A model generated the notes under the pieces. That model did not search any database, had not been told where the DNA came from, and worked only from the letters and a program-made list of their open reading frames with translations. A stretch of 64,000 bases of DNA from Lepeophtheirus salmonis (Eukaryota > Arthropoda > Copepoda > Siphonostomatoida > Caligidae), in assembly GCF_016086655.4 (NCBI RefSeq), contig NC_052141.2, positions 11,346,001 to 11,410,000 of the forward strand, read 5' to 3'. Position 1 is the stretch's first letter; the number at the start of each line of letters is the position of its first letter. The translations under genes and the position numbers were made by a program. Positions 47,310-58,059 of this stretch are shown here, piece after piece.

Positions 47310-47730
47310 TTACAAATTAGAAATTTCTACAGAGGTTTTTATGATTTTATCAAGAAAATGTGTGAGTAACTTTTTTAATATTTCGTTATTATTTAAATCC
47401 TGGAACAAACCAAACGAAACAACATCCTGATTTTTCTCGCGGCGGGAATAAAGCCCAGGAACATGTTCAAACTGTTGGAGTGCTTCTGCAGTTAAGGACA
47501 AATTTGAGGCATCTAGGTCAATTTGTAAGATTAAAATCCAAAGTTTGGTTTGATAAAAAGTTATGTGATTTTTGACCTACGTCCATGTATTGGATTACAG
47601 CATATGAATCGTCGTGAAGATGAAAGCCTGTCGAACATCCCAGAGGAATGTAAATTACCTGAAGGCATACGTCATTGTAGACAGGGAAAAAATGGATAAT
47701 GCCCACATGTGGGACACTTGCTCTGTATGT
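47310..47730 (-). other. Candidate gene fragment with a cupin-like stretch
   Basis: Two minus-strand open stretches with unusual, protein-like composition. 47518-47706 reads GIIHFFPVYNDVCLQVIYIP and continues LGCSTGFHLHDDSYAVIQYM. This loosely recalls the 'p.g..iplHdHp.m.v..kvlyG' core of thiol dioxygenases of the ADO/plant cysteine oxidase type, but with Asp where the second His should be. 47310-47501 reads LTAEALQQFEHVPGLYSRRE and continues NQDVVSFGLFQDL. GT and AG sites exist at plausible places (donor after ...QYMD; possible acceptor TTCAG before VIYIP), but I cannot build a full gene. It may be an internal part of a longer gene, a pseudogene, or chance. Confidence 0.3.
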
Positions 47731-48148
47731 AGGGCCCGTTTGGAGGCCTCATTGGAGAATTCATGTGAATTATATTAAATAAATTATAACTTAACTATAT
47801 GATGATTTATGAAGAAAATTTCAAGTTTATATCTCTTACTGTACTTGAAGTATATGATCTAATATAGTTGTATTAATATTTGTACAGATTTCTGATACGC
47901 ATTCTGTACATATAATCATAGAAAATTCCTTGACAGAAGGTGAAAAACGTTTAAGAGTCAACGAATAACATGCTCGTATAAGTACATTTGGAAAGGTAAT
48001 ACATATTATTTAGAGAAAAAAAGATTTCCATTCATGATCCATTAAAGACTTTATGTTTGATCACGAGTATGAGATAACTGTAAGGTTAAAGCATTAAATA
48101 CATAAGTATTCCAAACATTCAGCTTCCATAATCTGATCTACAAAGTAC

Positions 48149-49041
48149 ACAGGGTGGGGATTTTAAATCTGAAACAAGTCTAGACCTCTATATCTTGACA
48201 ACCCAGTGATTTATTCTTATAGATTCAGCCCACAAAACTGCTTAAGAAAAAAACACATTTTTTATAAATATTTTCATTTAATTGGTGAGATGGTCAAAAA
48301 TATACCTTCATACAAAAATCAGGCCTGTGAAATTAATAAATCAAATTATTTCTGAAGTTATTTAATTTCAATATCAAGCACATCACAAAGACTATTTCGT
48401 TCTACGACCAAAGCGCCAACACACACACATTGATTTCAAGTGAATAATTTATCCCTAGTGCATTGTCCATTGAGCTACGTTGTTCCATTAAAATCCTTGA
48501 TATGTTTTAGGAATAAAAATATCTTGCAGCCATTAATTTGTACTTCCGTGGACGCCCATAGATGCCAATAACTCTATAGCTTATCTCGCTAGAGAGCCTA
48601 AATTGATGTTAACAGATTCGGCTTGAACTTTAAAATGATTCTGCTTGTTCAAATTGTGTAATTGGAACTGAATTTATTCCGAAACAAAAAATCAACCTTT
48701 TTAAGACATTAGTGTTTTGGGCAAAGGAAATGTGCCCACTTATTTACCCATATCTGAAGCTCTTGAACTACTATGTGTAGGGTGTTTTGGAGAGAGAGAG
48801 AGTCCAAAAACGTGCACTGTTCACTCCTTACGGCTTTCATTCTGGAGGCAGACGACAAAATGGAAAAGGAGTTCATTATCAAGGCCTTTGTCAGGGTCAG
48901 TTTGGAGGCTGTGGTAAAAGGTGAAGTTAGTTGGTTCCAGTGATTGTCTTCACTATGGACTCCTACAACTGACTGTGAGAGCACAATATTTGTAATATAT
49001 TTTATCCTTTAATTTGATGGATTTAAAGTAACCACCCTGTA
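48149..49041 (+). mobile_element. Mariner-type element with inverted ends and a decayed transposase tail
   Basis: The left end acagggtggggattttaaat and the inverse of the right end (acagggtggttactttaaat) match well. Inside, at 48715-48945, the plus strand reads AKEMCPLIYPYLKLLNYYV, stop, GVLERE (decayed 'spDLnplDyyvwgvlE'). In another frame it reads DKMEKEFIIKAFVRVSLEAV and then VKGEVSW before a stop. The N-terminal half is absent. A similar solitary end, ggggtgcgtactttaaatcc, lies at 50939. Confidence 0.75.
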
Positions 49042-49049
49042 TATAAATG

Positions 49050-50110
49050 ATGTTAATATTATTTGTGTTTCCAGAGGATAAAACATATCCATTGAGTAAT
49101 AATATACAGTCTGTATATATCTAAATATATGTAATGTGTGATAAACGTCATGAATCGCATCATAATTGAAGGCGACACCATCTTGGGGGCTCAAAGTTGA
49201 AATTTTTACAACATAGAATGAACAGATTTTCGGTAAGTCTTGATGAAACTTGAAGAATATAAAAGGATTTAATCATAGGAATAGTAATCGCTAAAAATGT
49301 TAGGGTTAGAAACAGAGAAAAGTAGGAGATTTAGAGAAAAATATCCTATTCTTTCCCTTGTAATGGTTAATTTGTATTTGCAGATTCAAGGTACATATAT
49401 ATATATAAACTAGGTAATAGAGATATAGATTTTTGATATACATTAGGGTTCAAGCCCTTTTATTTGTTGGTCCTATTTTGACATGATGCATACGTGTTCG
49501 ATTTTCATAAATATTTATAAAACTTGGTTCTTCTGGCCCCAAAATGAAAGACATCCACAATCCTCACCTCACGAGAAAACGCCTCAATAGAATTGGTCTG
49601 ATCTTAATTTTAAATGAGACGGATCAAGACCAATTTTCCTTGGAACCGAGATTTTTTGTAGGAATCCTCCCATCACTAATATTTTTTACAACTCAATTCA
49701 TAACCCTCCAATCTCAACCCTAAACTGGAATTTAAAAAGTGTTCAACAACCAAAAACGCACTTTAATACAAGGTAGGGATGTTTTTATGTGAAATAAAAC
49801 TTGGTTTAAGGGCTCTCTATACCTAACCTTGAAAATAAAAACACAATATACGTATATATAAAATAAAAAGTTAACTATAGATGATGACTTGTGTCTAGAG
49901 GAGCAAGAAAACGTAGGTAATTGCTATGTTCTATAAGTAAGTAAGTACCGTGAATTAGTCTTGTAGGTATATATTTTATTCTTATACGTTTTATATACTC
50001 ATAACATTGTAAAACAAATTTATTTTGATGTCATATGGACTGGACATTTTGAAGAGCACGTCAAATCATATTATATAATATTTTACCTCATATTTTTTTT
50101 TGTTATTTCA
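49050..50110. other. AT-rich intergenic DNA
   Basis: No gene or element recognised. Confidence 0.4.
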
Positions 50111-50119
50111 AATCACTAC

Positions 50120-50260
50120 GTATATAATATATACAATATGTTGGGATGTCAGATATACAAGTTGCAACTTGTATATCCCCATTATACAAGTACAAGTTGC
50201 AGTTTATTTGTCTTAAAGTGAATTATTGAATTACAACAAAGATACATTAGGCCGGTTTGT
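50120..50260 (-). repeat. Dispersed repeat with a perfect 26-base palindrome
   Basis: 50152-50177 is gatatacaagttg followed by its exact inverse. The flank tgtcttaaag...ttgaattacaacaaag is the inverse of that around 14490-14530. The right part holds a second half palindrome (ttatacaagtacaagttgca). Confidence 0.65.
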
Positions 50261-50302
50261 GTCTCTAACTTTTAGGCCGGTTTGTGTCTCTAACTTTTTT
50301 CG
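50252..50302 (+). repeat. Tandem duplication of a 25-base unit
   Basis: aggccggtttgtgtctctaa followed by ctttt occurs twice in direct succession without change, implying a very recent slippage event or an assembly artefact. Confidence 0.8.
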
Positions 50303-50309
50303 AAATTTG

Positions 50310-51260
50310 AAACCAGCAAGTAAAAATAACTGTTTTATTGTGTGGAAATAACCTATGCAAAACTCCATTTTTCTACAATGTCATCTTCAGGTAGCAGATA
50401 TAGGTCAAAGTTTGACAGGAGACAAAAGTTATTTACTTCGTCAATAAAGATTAAAATACAGCACAAATCCTTATTTTACATTTTTAACTATGATAGACAT
50501 TATTCTAACCTACACAAAATATTAATAAAGTTTTTTTCTAAAGCTACTCTATGGAGCAAAAAGAAACAATAAGATAAGAAAATTTTGATTTTTCCTTTCT
50601 GAAAATGTACAAAAATGATGCACGCCTTACAAGTAAATTCAAAATTGGTTGAAAATCAATCCACTCTATTATACATACATTGAAACTATCATTGCATTTT
50701 GATATATTAAAATTACATGGTTTGGTTTTGATGTATTTATGATAACTGTGGGTATCTGAACTTTATAACTAACCACAGAATGCTGCTATTTTTTTTTCAA
50801 TTGTATCCAAATGGTCCAAAATTTATCAATCATACATCGAGCACTCAGTTTTTGCATTATCCTCATCACAAATGTACTGTAAATCCTTCATTTAAAATGT
50901 TTCATCATATCATTTTTAATTGCAGCTTTTACATTTACGGGGTGCGTACTTTAAATCCGGAAAAATGAAGGACAATTTATATCCTAAAATTAATTTAAGC
51001 AATTCAAAAATCTTTTTCTTTTATATGAAAGGGCCCCATAGTGAGGTCAATCTCTCAAACTAACCACCTCCAGCTTCAACTTGGATTCGGAGGAGAGATG
51101 TTCGGACAATAAGCAATTTGGAGGATCATAGAAGTAAATGGAATATCTCATAACGTGGATGAGGTTGTGGGGTTGGATCTAATGAAGTTTTATTGAAGGG
51201 CAAGAACTCGGAGTCGATCTGTAGACTAATGAATGAGACTGGAGGAGATCCCATCTCATG
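50310..51260. other. Intergenic DNA
   Basis: It contains one mariner-like end at about 50938. Nothing else is recognised. Confidence 0.4.
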
Positions 51261-51270
51261 AAGTTAAGCA

Positions 51271-51350
51271 CTACGATCTTTTCATGTATCTACCATGTAC
51301 GTATTTGTTATCATAGAGAGGAACTTCCATGCCATAAAATCTATTTCCTC
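51271..51350 (-). other. Candidate terminal coding exon
   Basis: A splice acceptor-like tctgtttcag lies just above 51350 on the minus strand. It is followed by 25 codons without stop, rich in aromatic and charged residues (GNRFYGMEVPLYDNKYVHG, then RYMKRS), and a TAG. Composition is unlike the surrounding AT-rich junk. No partner exons were found with confidence; a frame at about 51410-51520 ending IIGVGGLNPSQLLE is a weak possibility. Confidence 0.25.
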
Positions 51351-51389
51351 CTGAAACAGAAAATTACTATATCCATACATAAATCGAAA

Positions 51390-51610
51390 TACAGCGTACA
51401 AACTCCAATGATTGGCTAATCCTAGGTTGGAAACTTATTCGAGCAATTGCGATGGATTGAGTCCTCCTACTCCAATAATCGTTTTGCAAAGTGTCTCTTC
51501 CCTACACTTAGCAAAGTTATTTTTTTAATATTAAAATGTTGCGAGGATTGAATTTCTACTATCCGTTGTTGTCCCCTCTCCAATTTCGTAATAAAAAGTG
51601 TGAAAGTATT
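51390..51610 (+). repeat. Dispersed repeat, partner of 39085-39365
   Basis: The shared core is attgaatttctactatccgt...ctctccaatttcgtaat...agtgtgaaagta. Confidence 0.45.
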
Positions 51611-51619
51611 AGTTGTGGG

Positions 51620-53480
51620 CAAACAATCTACCCCTTCCCTCCTCCCTAAGTGGTCAACTGGCTTATGAATGTCACACTTATCTCAATACAAGCTAGTATG
51701 TTGAACAATCGTATATCAAGACATCCGAGTTTTTACAAAGTAACGATATACCTAATCCCAAGAAATTCCTTTCTTCTACGTTTTATTCCATCAGAATCAA
51801 TCAATTATTATAATGATGGTTGAGGAGATAAGAACAGTTCATTCAAGTGAATGAATTAACAAAATTTTAATACTATTTAGATACATCAACCTTTTTGTTT
51901 CTAATCATATCCCCTCGAGAGATGTTTTTTGGTTGATTATTCCTCAAATATGTTTGTCAAGATTATTTTAATAATAATATGGTAAAAATTGATAAGATGT
52001 GTTGGGATTAGGGTGGCTCCGTTTGTGTTCTTAAAAAAAAAAACAATGTTCGTATAGTCATTCTCTCACCACCCTCTTAATCGATTCATAGTGTGTAAAT
52101 AGATTGCCCTGCCAAAAATTGTTACTTTTGAGTGACATTTTGAAATGGGCGTCCTTGGCTCTTAGACTTTCCTTTAAAAGGTGACACAAATAATGGAATG
52201 CTTTGTAGTTTTCTGTCTGTCTGCAAGACCCAATAAAAAGAAATAAGCACCAATGGGCGTGTGTAGCTAAATCTCAGTCTGTCATATTGAAAAAGAACAG
52301 AAAATGGGAAAATCCAATTCAAAAAAGCAAAATTTGTTTGTTTGTCAAAACCTAATAACTCAGAGCTATAACTAATAAACAGGTAGTAAATGTCCGGAAC
52401 CATAAGGTCCCAAGGGTCAACCCCCCAAACACCTACTTTTATAAAAATTTTTAGGCATAAAAATTTGGCAAAAATCTTCGTACCTAAAAAAAATTGAAAA
52501 AAAAAGAGTTTTATTTAATTTATATAAAAACAAATTCTTAAACATTCTATCAAAATTGTCAAAAAAACCCGACGGCAATACCCCCACCCCTCCATTCCCC
52601 CAAAAAAAAAAGACACTTGGGGACGCCTTGATGACGTCATCCTTATATAATGTGGCCTACTCTTTTGCAAGTACATTCTGGCACCGGTGCATACATCTAA
52701 CAGACAATGTCTGTATTTTACTTTATATTTTTTGAACAAATTGGAGATGCCTAAACATTTTTTTTTTGTTGCTAATTTTTCAATTTATTGTAAAAAATTA
52801 AGCTCGGTGTGACCTCACAAACACAAAAATATCCTATTTATTTTGTTGTCAGCTGTCGATTCCCTTTTCTTGCTTGATACATCATGGCTATTTATTAGTG
52901 TTGATAAATGGACGAAGTAATCAGTTATTAATACTATTTCTCCGTTTCCAAAAGGACAGGAATACAATTTCATGTTGATCCCTTGTCGTATAAATATAAA
53001 TAAACTAGGCATCTTATTATTTCTATAAGAAGATATTTTGGCAATCCTATACAAATACACATGTATGGATAGGCTTTTAATAGAATATTACTAAGCAATA
53101 TTATATTACAGTATCGAATAAAATACAATTTAGATTTGTAAAATTATCAAATATATATAAAATTCGGGAGAAATAATCTGAGAATGATTATGTGGGAGCA
53201 CTTAGAAGATAAATGCAGTTGGTATGATTTATTTATTTGCCTAACACCCAGATGATTTCCGGCCTTTTTTCTGTTTATTTAAATAAAAGGTTGAGTGATA
53301 CAATACAGTTAACGACATGTAAGAAGCGGTGTTGTGTCTAAGATTCCTACAGGCTTCGATAAACTGGTTGGAAAATAACTGGATACTCTACTGAGTGAGA
53401 AACAGGACTAACTACTATGTGCACATAGCCCCTCATGGTAACCTCGATGAATATAGTATTCAATAATTGTCAGACCTCGT
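51620..53480. other. Intergenic DNA with one AT-rich repeat
   Basis: 52385-52640 has the design of the GGGGCGTCC-type family (C-rich borders near 52420 and 52570-52620, AT core between) but is not a close match. No gene recognised. Confidence 0.35.
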
Positions 53481-53494
53481 GCGGGGTCACTTTG

Positions 53495-54650
53495 TAGAAA
53501 ACCTTATTGCCGAATGTCATTTTCCGAATAACAACTTTGCCAAAAAAATAATTCTATTCATGTTCCAATCATTTTACGACACGAATTGCAATGATTAAGC
53601 CTTGATTAATTTCCTTATAAGGATGCGCACCAACAGTTAGCTCCCCCCGCTATTAAAACAAAAAACCATCACAACTGTCCAATAATTAATTTAAAAAATA
53701 CATTAGAAAGTGACCAAAATGTTTAAAGAAGTGAAGAAGTCAATGATCGAAATGTAATGGGCACTGCGATTGGGCCAATCGTGTATACCAAATGTTTTAG
53801 GGCTTGAATGTATCTGGTCAAGTCCTGATTGACACTCCTCTACCCGAAGTTGTCCCTGACCATATAATTGTCAAAATGTGTTTATCATTTGAGTAGTCTA
53901 ATACATAATTAGATTGTATCCCAACATACCGAGTGCGGCAAAAAAAATCTTTGCACTTCGTTTTTACTAAATGAATCAATGTTTTTGTGAATGCAGTAAA
54001 ATTGTTCTAATCAAATACTAAAAATAAACAAAAAAAATAATAAATAAATCTTCCAAAGTGTTTTAGAAGCCCAGAAAATGCCATCTCAACGTGACCAACG
54101 AATTTTGGTACTCGCACTTTTAGACACTGGCTAGAAAATAACAAACGAGAAGTTGTTACCATGGGTCCAGACTAACTATCTTGACAGCAACGTGGTGTTC
54201 TAGCAGGATGGTGAACCTACACACATGTTCAAAAAGGCCCAGAAGTGGTTGGAGGACAACTTGCCTTTTTTGTCAAAGAAAATATGCCCTCCTTCTCACC
54301 AGATGCAAACCCAATGGACTTTACTTTTTGGGTGCATATTGAGTCCAAGGACTGCACCGTTCGTCACCCAAATATCAACAACATCAAGGGCACCGTCAAC
54401 CAGATCTGGGATGCCATGTCTGAGGACTACATCCTGCAATGGGTGCAAGGCATTTGTGGCCACCTAGAAGCCATCATTGCTACCAAGGGGGTCTGCATAG
54501 ATGATTAGGGTAGAGAAGACATCCTATTAGCTATTTTTATTTTATTTACATAACTAATTACAACTGGTTACTAAAATGCATCTTGATAAAGTTCTAGGAA
54601 AATGTCTGTTCAGCAATGTGGTCCTTCGGCAAAGTGTCCTAGAACCCTCA
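53495..54650 (+). mobile_element. Internally deleted Tc1/mariner element
   Basis: A start at 54078 opens MPSQRDQRILVLALLDTG, typical of this family's N-terminus, then a stop. After a large deletion the catalytic C-terminal part follows: LPWVQTNYLDSNVVF, stop, QDGEPTHMFKKAQKWLEDNL. After a frameshift near 54275 come SFSPDANPMDFTFWV, TVRHPNINNIKGTVNQIWDA, MSEDYILQWVQGICGHLEAI and TKGVCIDD with a stop at 54508. The second Asp (QDG) and third (NPMD) are kept. The flanks contain roughly inverse ttgccgaatgtcattttcc-type sequence at about 53505 and 54625, which may be the element's ends. Confidence 0.8.
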
Positions 54651-54659
54651 AACTGATTT

Positions 54660-55180
54660 ACTAACTTTTGTATGTAACTAAAAGGGGGCCAGCCATTTTA
54701 TTAAATGAAATATACACTCATAGCCCATTAATAAGGAACCTAACTTATCTTATTTTATTATTTCTTGATAGCAAACTCTAAAATTAATATGAGTATCATC
54801 ACCTTACTCAACCCAAGAATTTTAACTCGAATCCACCATAATTATTTTGAAGGATCCAAATGAAAGGGGTAGGATAAGTGCAAATACAACCATTTATTTT
54901 TTTAGGACCACCCTAGAATGGGACTCCAGGAATGTTTGAAAATTACATACAAACATGAAATGGGCGTACATATCATATAATTTGTATTGTGTACGTATAT
55001 TAATAAATGTTATCTTTGTCCCCGTAATTGGTATCATTGTTGTGGGATGTTGTGTATCTACACAGACATATATCAATTGTAAACCTTATTTATCTGTATT
55101 TACATACACTCATTTGACAGATTGAGTGATGATTGATTTTCCCTTTGCTTTATCCTGGATCCAAAAAGATTATTTAGAAG
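54660..55180. other. AT-rich intergenic DNA
   Basis: No gene recognised. Confidence 0.4.
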
Positions 55181-55192
55181 TAAGCAGGAAAG

Positions 55193-55610
55193 TACCGGGT
55201 GGTACATTGAAATCTGAAAACTTACTTATTCAATAATTAACAAAGTTTGAGGGATTGAAATTAATTCATATTTCGAAATATTAAAGCATAAGCAATTAAT
55301 TACAAATCAAAACAAGCCTGAGCTATATAACTTACGCACAAGTCGAGAAAATGACCCTTGAACGTGACTGATGATTTTCCATTCGTGACTCTAAGTAGTT
55401 GAGCGTCTCCAGGACCCCCGTTTATGCCGTCAGCAAGTCCGAAAAGTTGGAGGGAACTCTCGATAAGGCCAAACGGAACACGGAGGATTTCAAGAAAATA
55501 CAGCCCAGGCTAATCCCCTCAAGTTCATGGGATCCCATGCAAAAGATATTGGTTTTTGTCACCAGACTGTCTAGAGATCTATCAAAAAAGTTAATTTAAA
55601 TTATACTTCA
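55193..55610 (+). mobile_element. Tc1/mariner element, 5' end and DNA-binding domain
   Basis: The end ccgggtggtacattgaaatc matches that at 3519. The frame from 55399 reads LSVSRTPVYAVSKSEKLEGT (first helix-turn-helix). In another frame it reads ANPLKFMGSHAKDIGFCHQT, then V, a stop and RSIKKVN (second helix-turn-helix with 'n.lkSmr.hAkdigvs..tv.raik'). The catalytic domain and right end are missing, cut off at about 55620 by a GGGGCGTCC-type sequence. Confidence 0.75.
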
Positions 55611-55639
55611 AACGTTAAATTTTCTAGAAAAAAGCAAAA

Positions 55640-55930
55640 TTCCTTTGGAGGGCGGGAGTGCTACAGCCCCTCCAGCCCACGCCCTCCGGATGCACCTGGT
55701 ACCACTTTGTTGTTAATCCTGGAATTGTATTTATGACTCCAAAAGAATCCCACAAAGGCTATTACAACCATAAAAATGCCCCCTATATGGAAAATGCCGA
55801 AGGATGCATCTTGAACGGAGTTATACCAACGATGAAGGACACGAGTGTTGTTCGTTGTTCGATTATATCAATAAATAAGATTGTTCCAAAAAGAGTTTAT
55901 AAGTACATGTATGTTCATCTATATCAGTAG
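55640..55930 (+). other. Open frame next to a repeat end, unrecognised
   Basis: The first 60 bases (ggagggcgggagtgctacag...gccctccggatgcacctggta) resemble the end of the GGGGCGTCC-type repeat. After it an open stretch reads GIVFMTPKESHKGYYNHKNA and continues PYMENAEGCILNGVIPTMKD up to a stop at 55930. Residue composition is protein-like, but no motif, splice site or promoter supports it. Confidence 0.2.
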
Positions 55931-56029
55931 TTCTCAAATAAGGGTTTGCGTACTCCTTGGGGTACTTGGACACACTCCAAGGGGTACCAGAGATTTTGAA
56001 TGAATTTTTTTACAAGTGATACATAACTC

Positions 56030-56460
56030 AGAGGCGTCCGGAGGGGGTGGGCTGGGTGCCTGTAGCACCCTCCAAATTAAGGAACTGTTGTTATTTACTA
56101 GAAAATTTAATATTTGATTTTTTTTCTGTGAATAACTATGGGTTTTTAAATTTTTCTCAAAAAATTTAATATTTGGAATTTTTTGGAGAATATTTCAATT
56201 ATTTTCAATTGATTTATTGTCCAAAAAACTTCATTATATGAGAATAGAAATAAATGTGTAAATTTTTTCTGAAAAAATTTAATTTTTTGACAATAGGATT
56301 TTCGAAATTTTTTTGAAAAAATTTAATTTTTTGACAATTGGATTTTCGAAATTTTTTTTCGAATATCTGTGAAATTTTGATATTTTTTCCGAAAAATTTT
56401 AATTTTTTAAAAAAGAAAAATGGACGAACCTAGCACCCCCAAAAAAAAAAAAAAAAAAAA
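56030..56460 (+). repeat. GGGGCGTCC-type AT-rich dispersed repeat, copy 2
   Basis: It opens aggcgtccggagggggtggg and ends with ctagcacccccaaaaaa. The interior repeats aaatttaattttttgacaat, gattttcgaaatttttt and similar units about every 45-50 bases. The tail is a poly(A) run. Confidence 0.65.
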
Positions 56461-56499
56461 TGTTTCACAGTTAGTACATCAATAAAAAAAGGTTAAGAA

Positions 56500-57100
56500 T
56501 CCCTGATTTATAGGCTTGCCTTTGGTTATTTCCTAATTGGGGATATTTTTACCGTCTGTGAATCTAGACCCCGTTTAAAAAATCCTCTCTGGTAACAAAA
56601 AAACCTTTAAAAAGTTCAAAATATTTTATGTATTTAATATGAAACGTTCAACTCACTTAATACAATCAAATAGAAAAGAAATCAATATTCAATACCCCTA
56701 GTGAACAAAAATAAATGTCGGCACAATCAATTTCTTGTACAAATATTAATCATGTGATTTTGTTTCGCTTCTTTCTTGTAACGAGCTTTTGTTCACACCT
56801 ATTTAAGTGTTTTTAAAATGAGACGTAAAAAAATAAGGGTTCTTTTAGAACACATTAAATTGTTTATAAAAGGTTATTGCCGAGGAAAATACATTTTGGC
56901 TACATTTAGGTAGTGACTGGCGTGTTCCCAATTTTTTCCGTTTTTGGCAGCTTTCTTACTTATACAGTTTATCCCTGTCATAAAAATTTTCATTTCTATG
57001 ATACAAAATACAATGTCATATATAAGATTATTCCTCTTGGATGGCTCAAAAAATTAACACAGCGCTTATAAGTTATAGGTGGAAATAAATCATTCTTACT
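56500..57100. other. AT-rich intergenic DNA
   Basis: No gene recognised. Confidence 0.4.
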
Positions 57101-57102
57101 TA

Positions 57103-57750
57103 TACCGGGTGCTTAATTAGAATCTGAACACTTTTAAAAGAGAAGAATAAAAACATATCAAAGGAATTAATAATTCTTCCTCTCAATTTTCTTTTCTTTT
57201 TTTTGACACAATCAATAGAAAAATGACCTCATAAAGAGAAAAAAGAATCGAAATTACTCCTTTAATCCGAGTGGAACACACACGTATAGAGATCCAAGGC
57301 TATTAATGATGGTATCAGTTTGGATACAAGCTCAACAAAAAGGTGCACCCACATACAGAACAAAAGCTACACAGTCCTTTTTGGAGACCGACATTCAATT
57401 TTGGCCTAAAAAACAATGTGACCACCAGGCTTACGATATGACAACTTGTTCGACTGTTCCTCCTGAAAGTATGTCAGGGATATAGGTTAACAGACAAGGG
57501 CATAGAATCGTGAAGTTATCAAGGCTTACATTGACGAACATTGGTATTTCATGGGCCTCAATTAGACGATTACCATCTGTCAGAGATTCCAACAGGCCAT
57601 CAAGACCGTTATCAAAGTTCATGGAAATAACATGGAAGATTAGAAACTACAACATTTGTGCCAAAGTTGAGCAAATATAGCTCTTCTAGTTTTGGAAGTT
57701 TAAACGTGCTAAAATTCCAAATGTTTATTTTTCAATTATGTACCCACTAA
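57103..57750 (+). mobile_element. Tc1/mariner element, internally deleted, with inverted ends
   Basis: The left end ccgggtgcttaattagaatc and the inverse of the right end (gtgggtacataattgaaaaa) are diverged inverted repeats. Inside, from about 57335, the plus strand reads QQKGAPTYRTKATQSFLETD then IQFWPKKQ (decayed QQDGAPAHTAKATQ.fl..n..fWpk). After frame changes it ends TICQRFQQAIKTVIKVHGNN with a stop near 57640. The second catalytic Asp is Lys here, so it is dead. Confidence 0.75.
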
Positions 57751-57779
57751 GTGTATGCATCCTGATGTTTGAAACAATT

Positions 57780-58045
57780 TGAAAGACGTAATTTGAAGAA
57801 TTTTTCTTCAAAAAATTAATTTTTTTGTAATTAGCTCTGAATTATTGAAATTTCTTTTCAAAAAATTTAATATTTGAAATTTTCTGAGAACTGCTTTGAA
57901 ATTTTGGAATTTTTTATCAAAATCTTCGTTTTTTTGTAAATTTTGAGATTTATTGGGAAAAAATTAAAATTAAATTTTTTTTTTTAAATTTAAATTTTTG
58001 ATTTTTTTCTTAATTCACAAACCAAGCTCCCTCCAGCCCCCCTAA
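57780..58045 (+). repeat. AT-rich core of the GGGGCGTCC-type repeat
   Basis: Repeated 'aaaaatttaatatttgaaat' and 'ttgaaattttggaatttttt' units, closed by ccctccagccccccta. The opening G-rich end is not clear. Confidence 0.5.
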
Positions 58046-58059
58046 AAAAATACATATAT

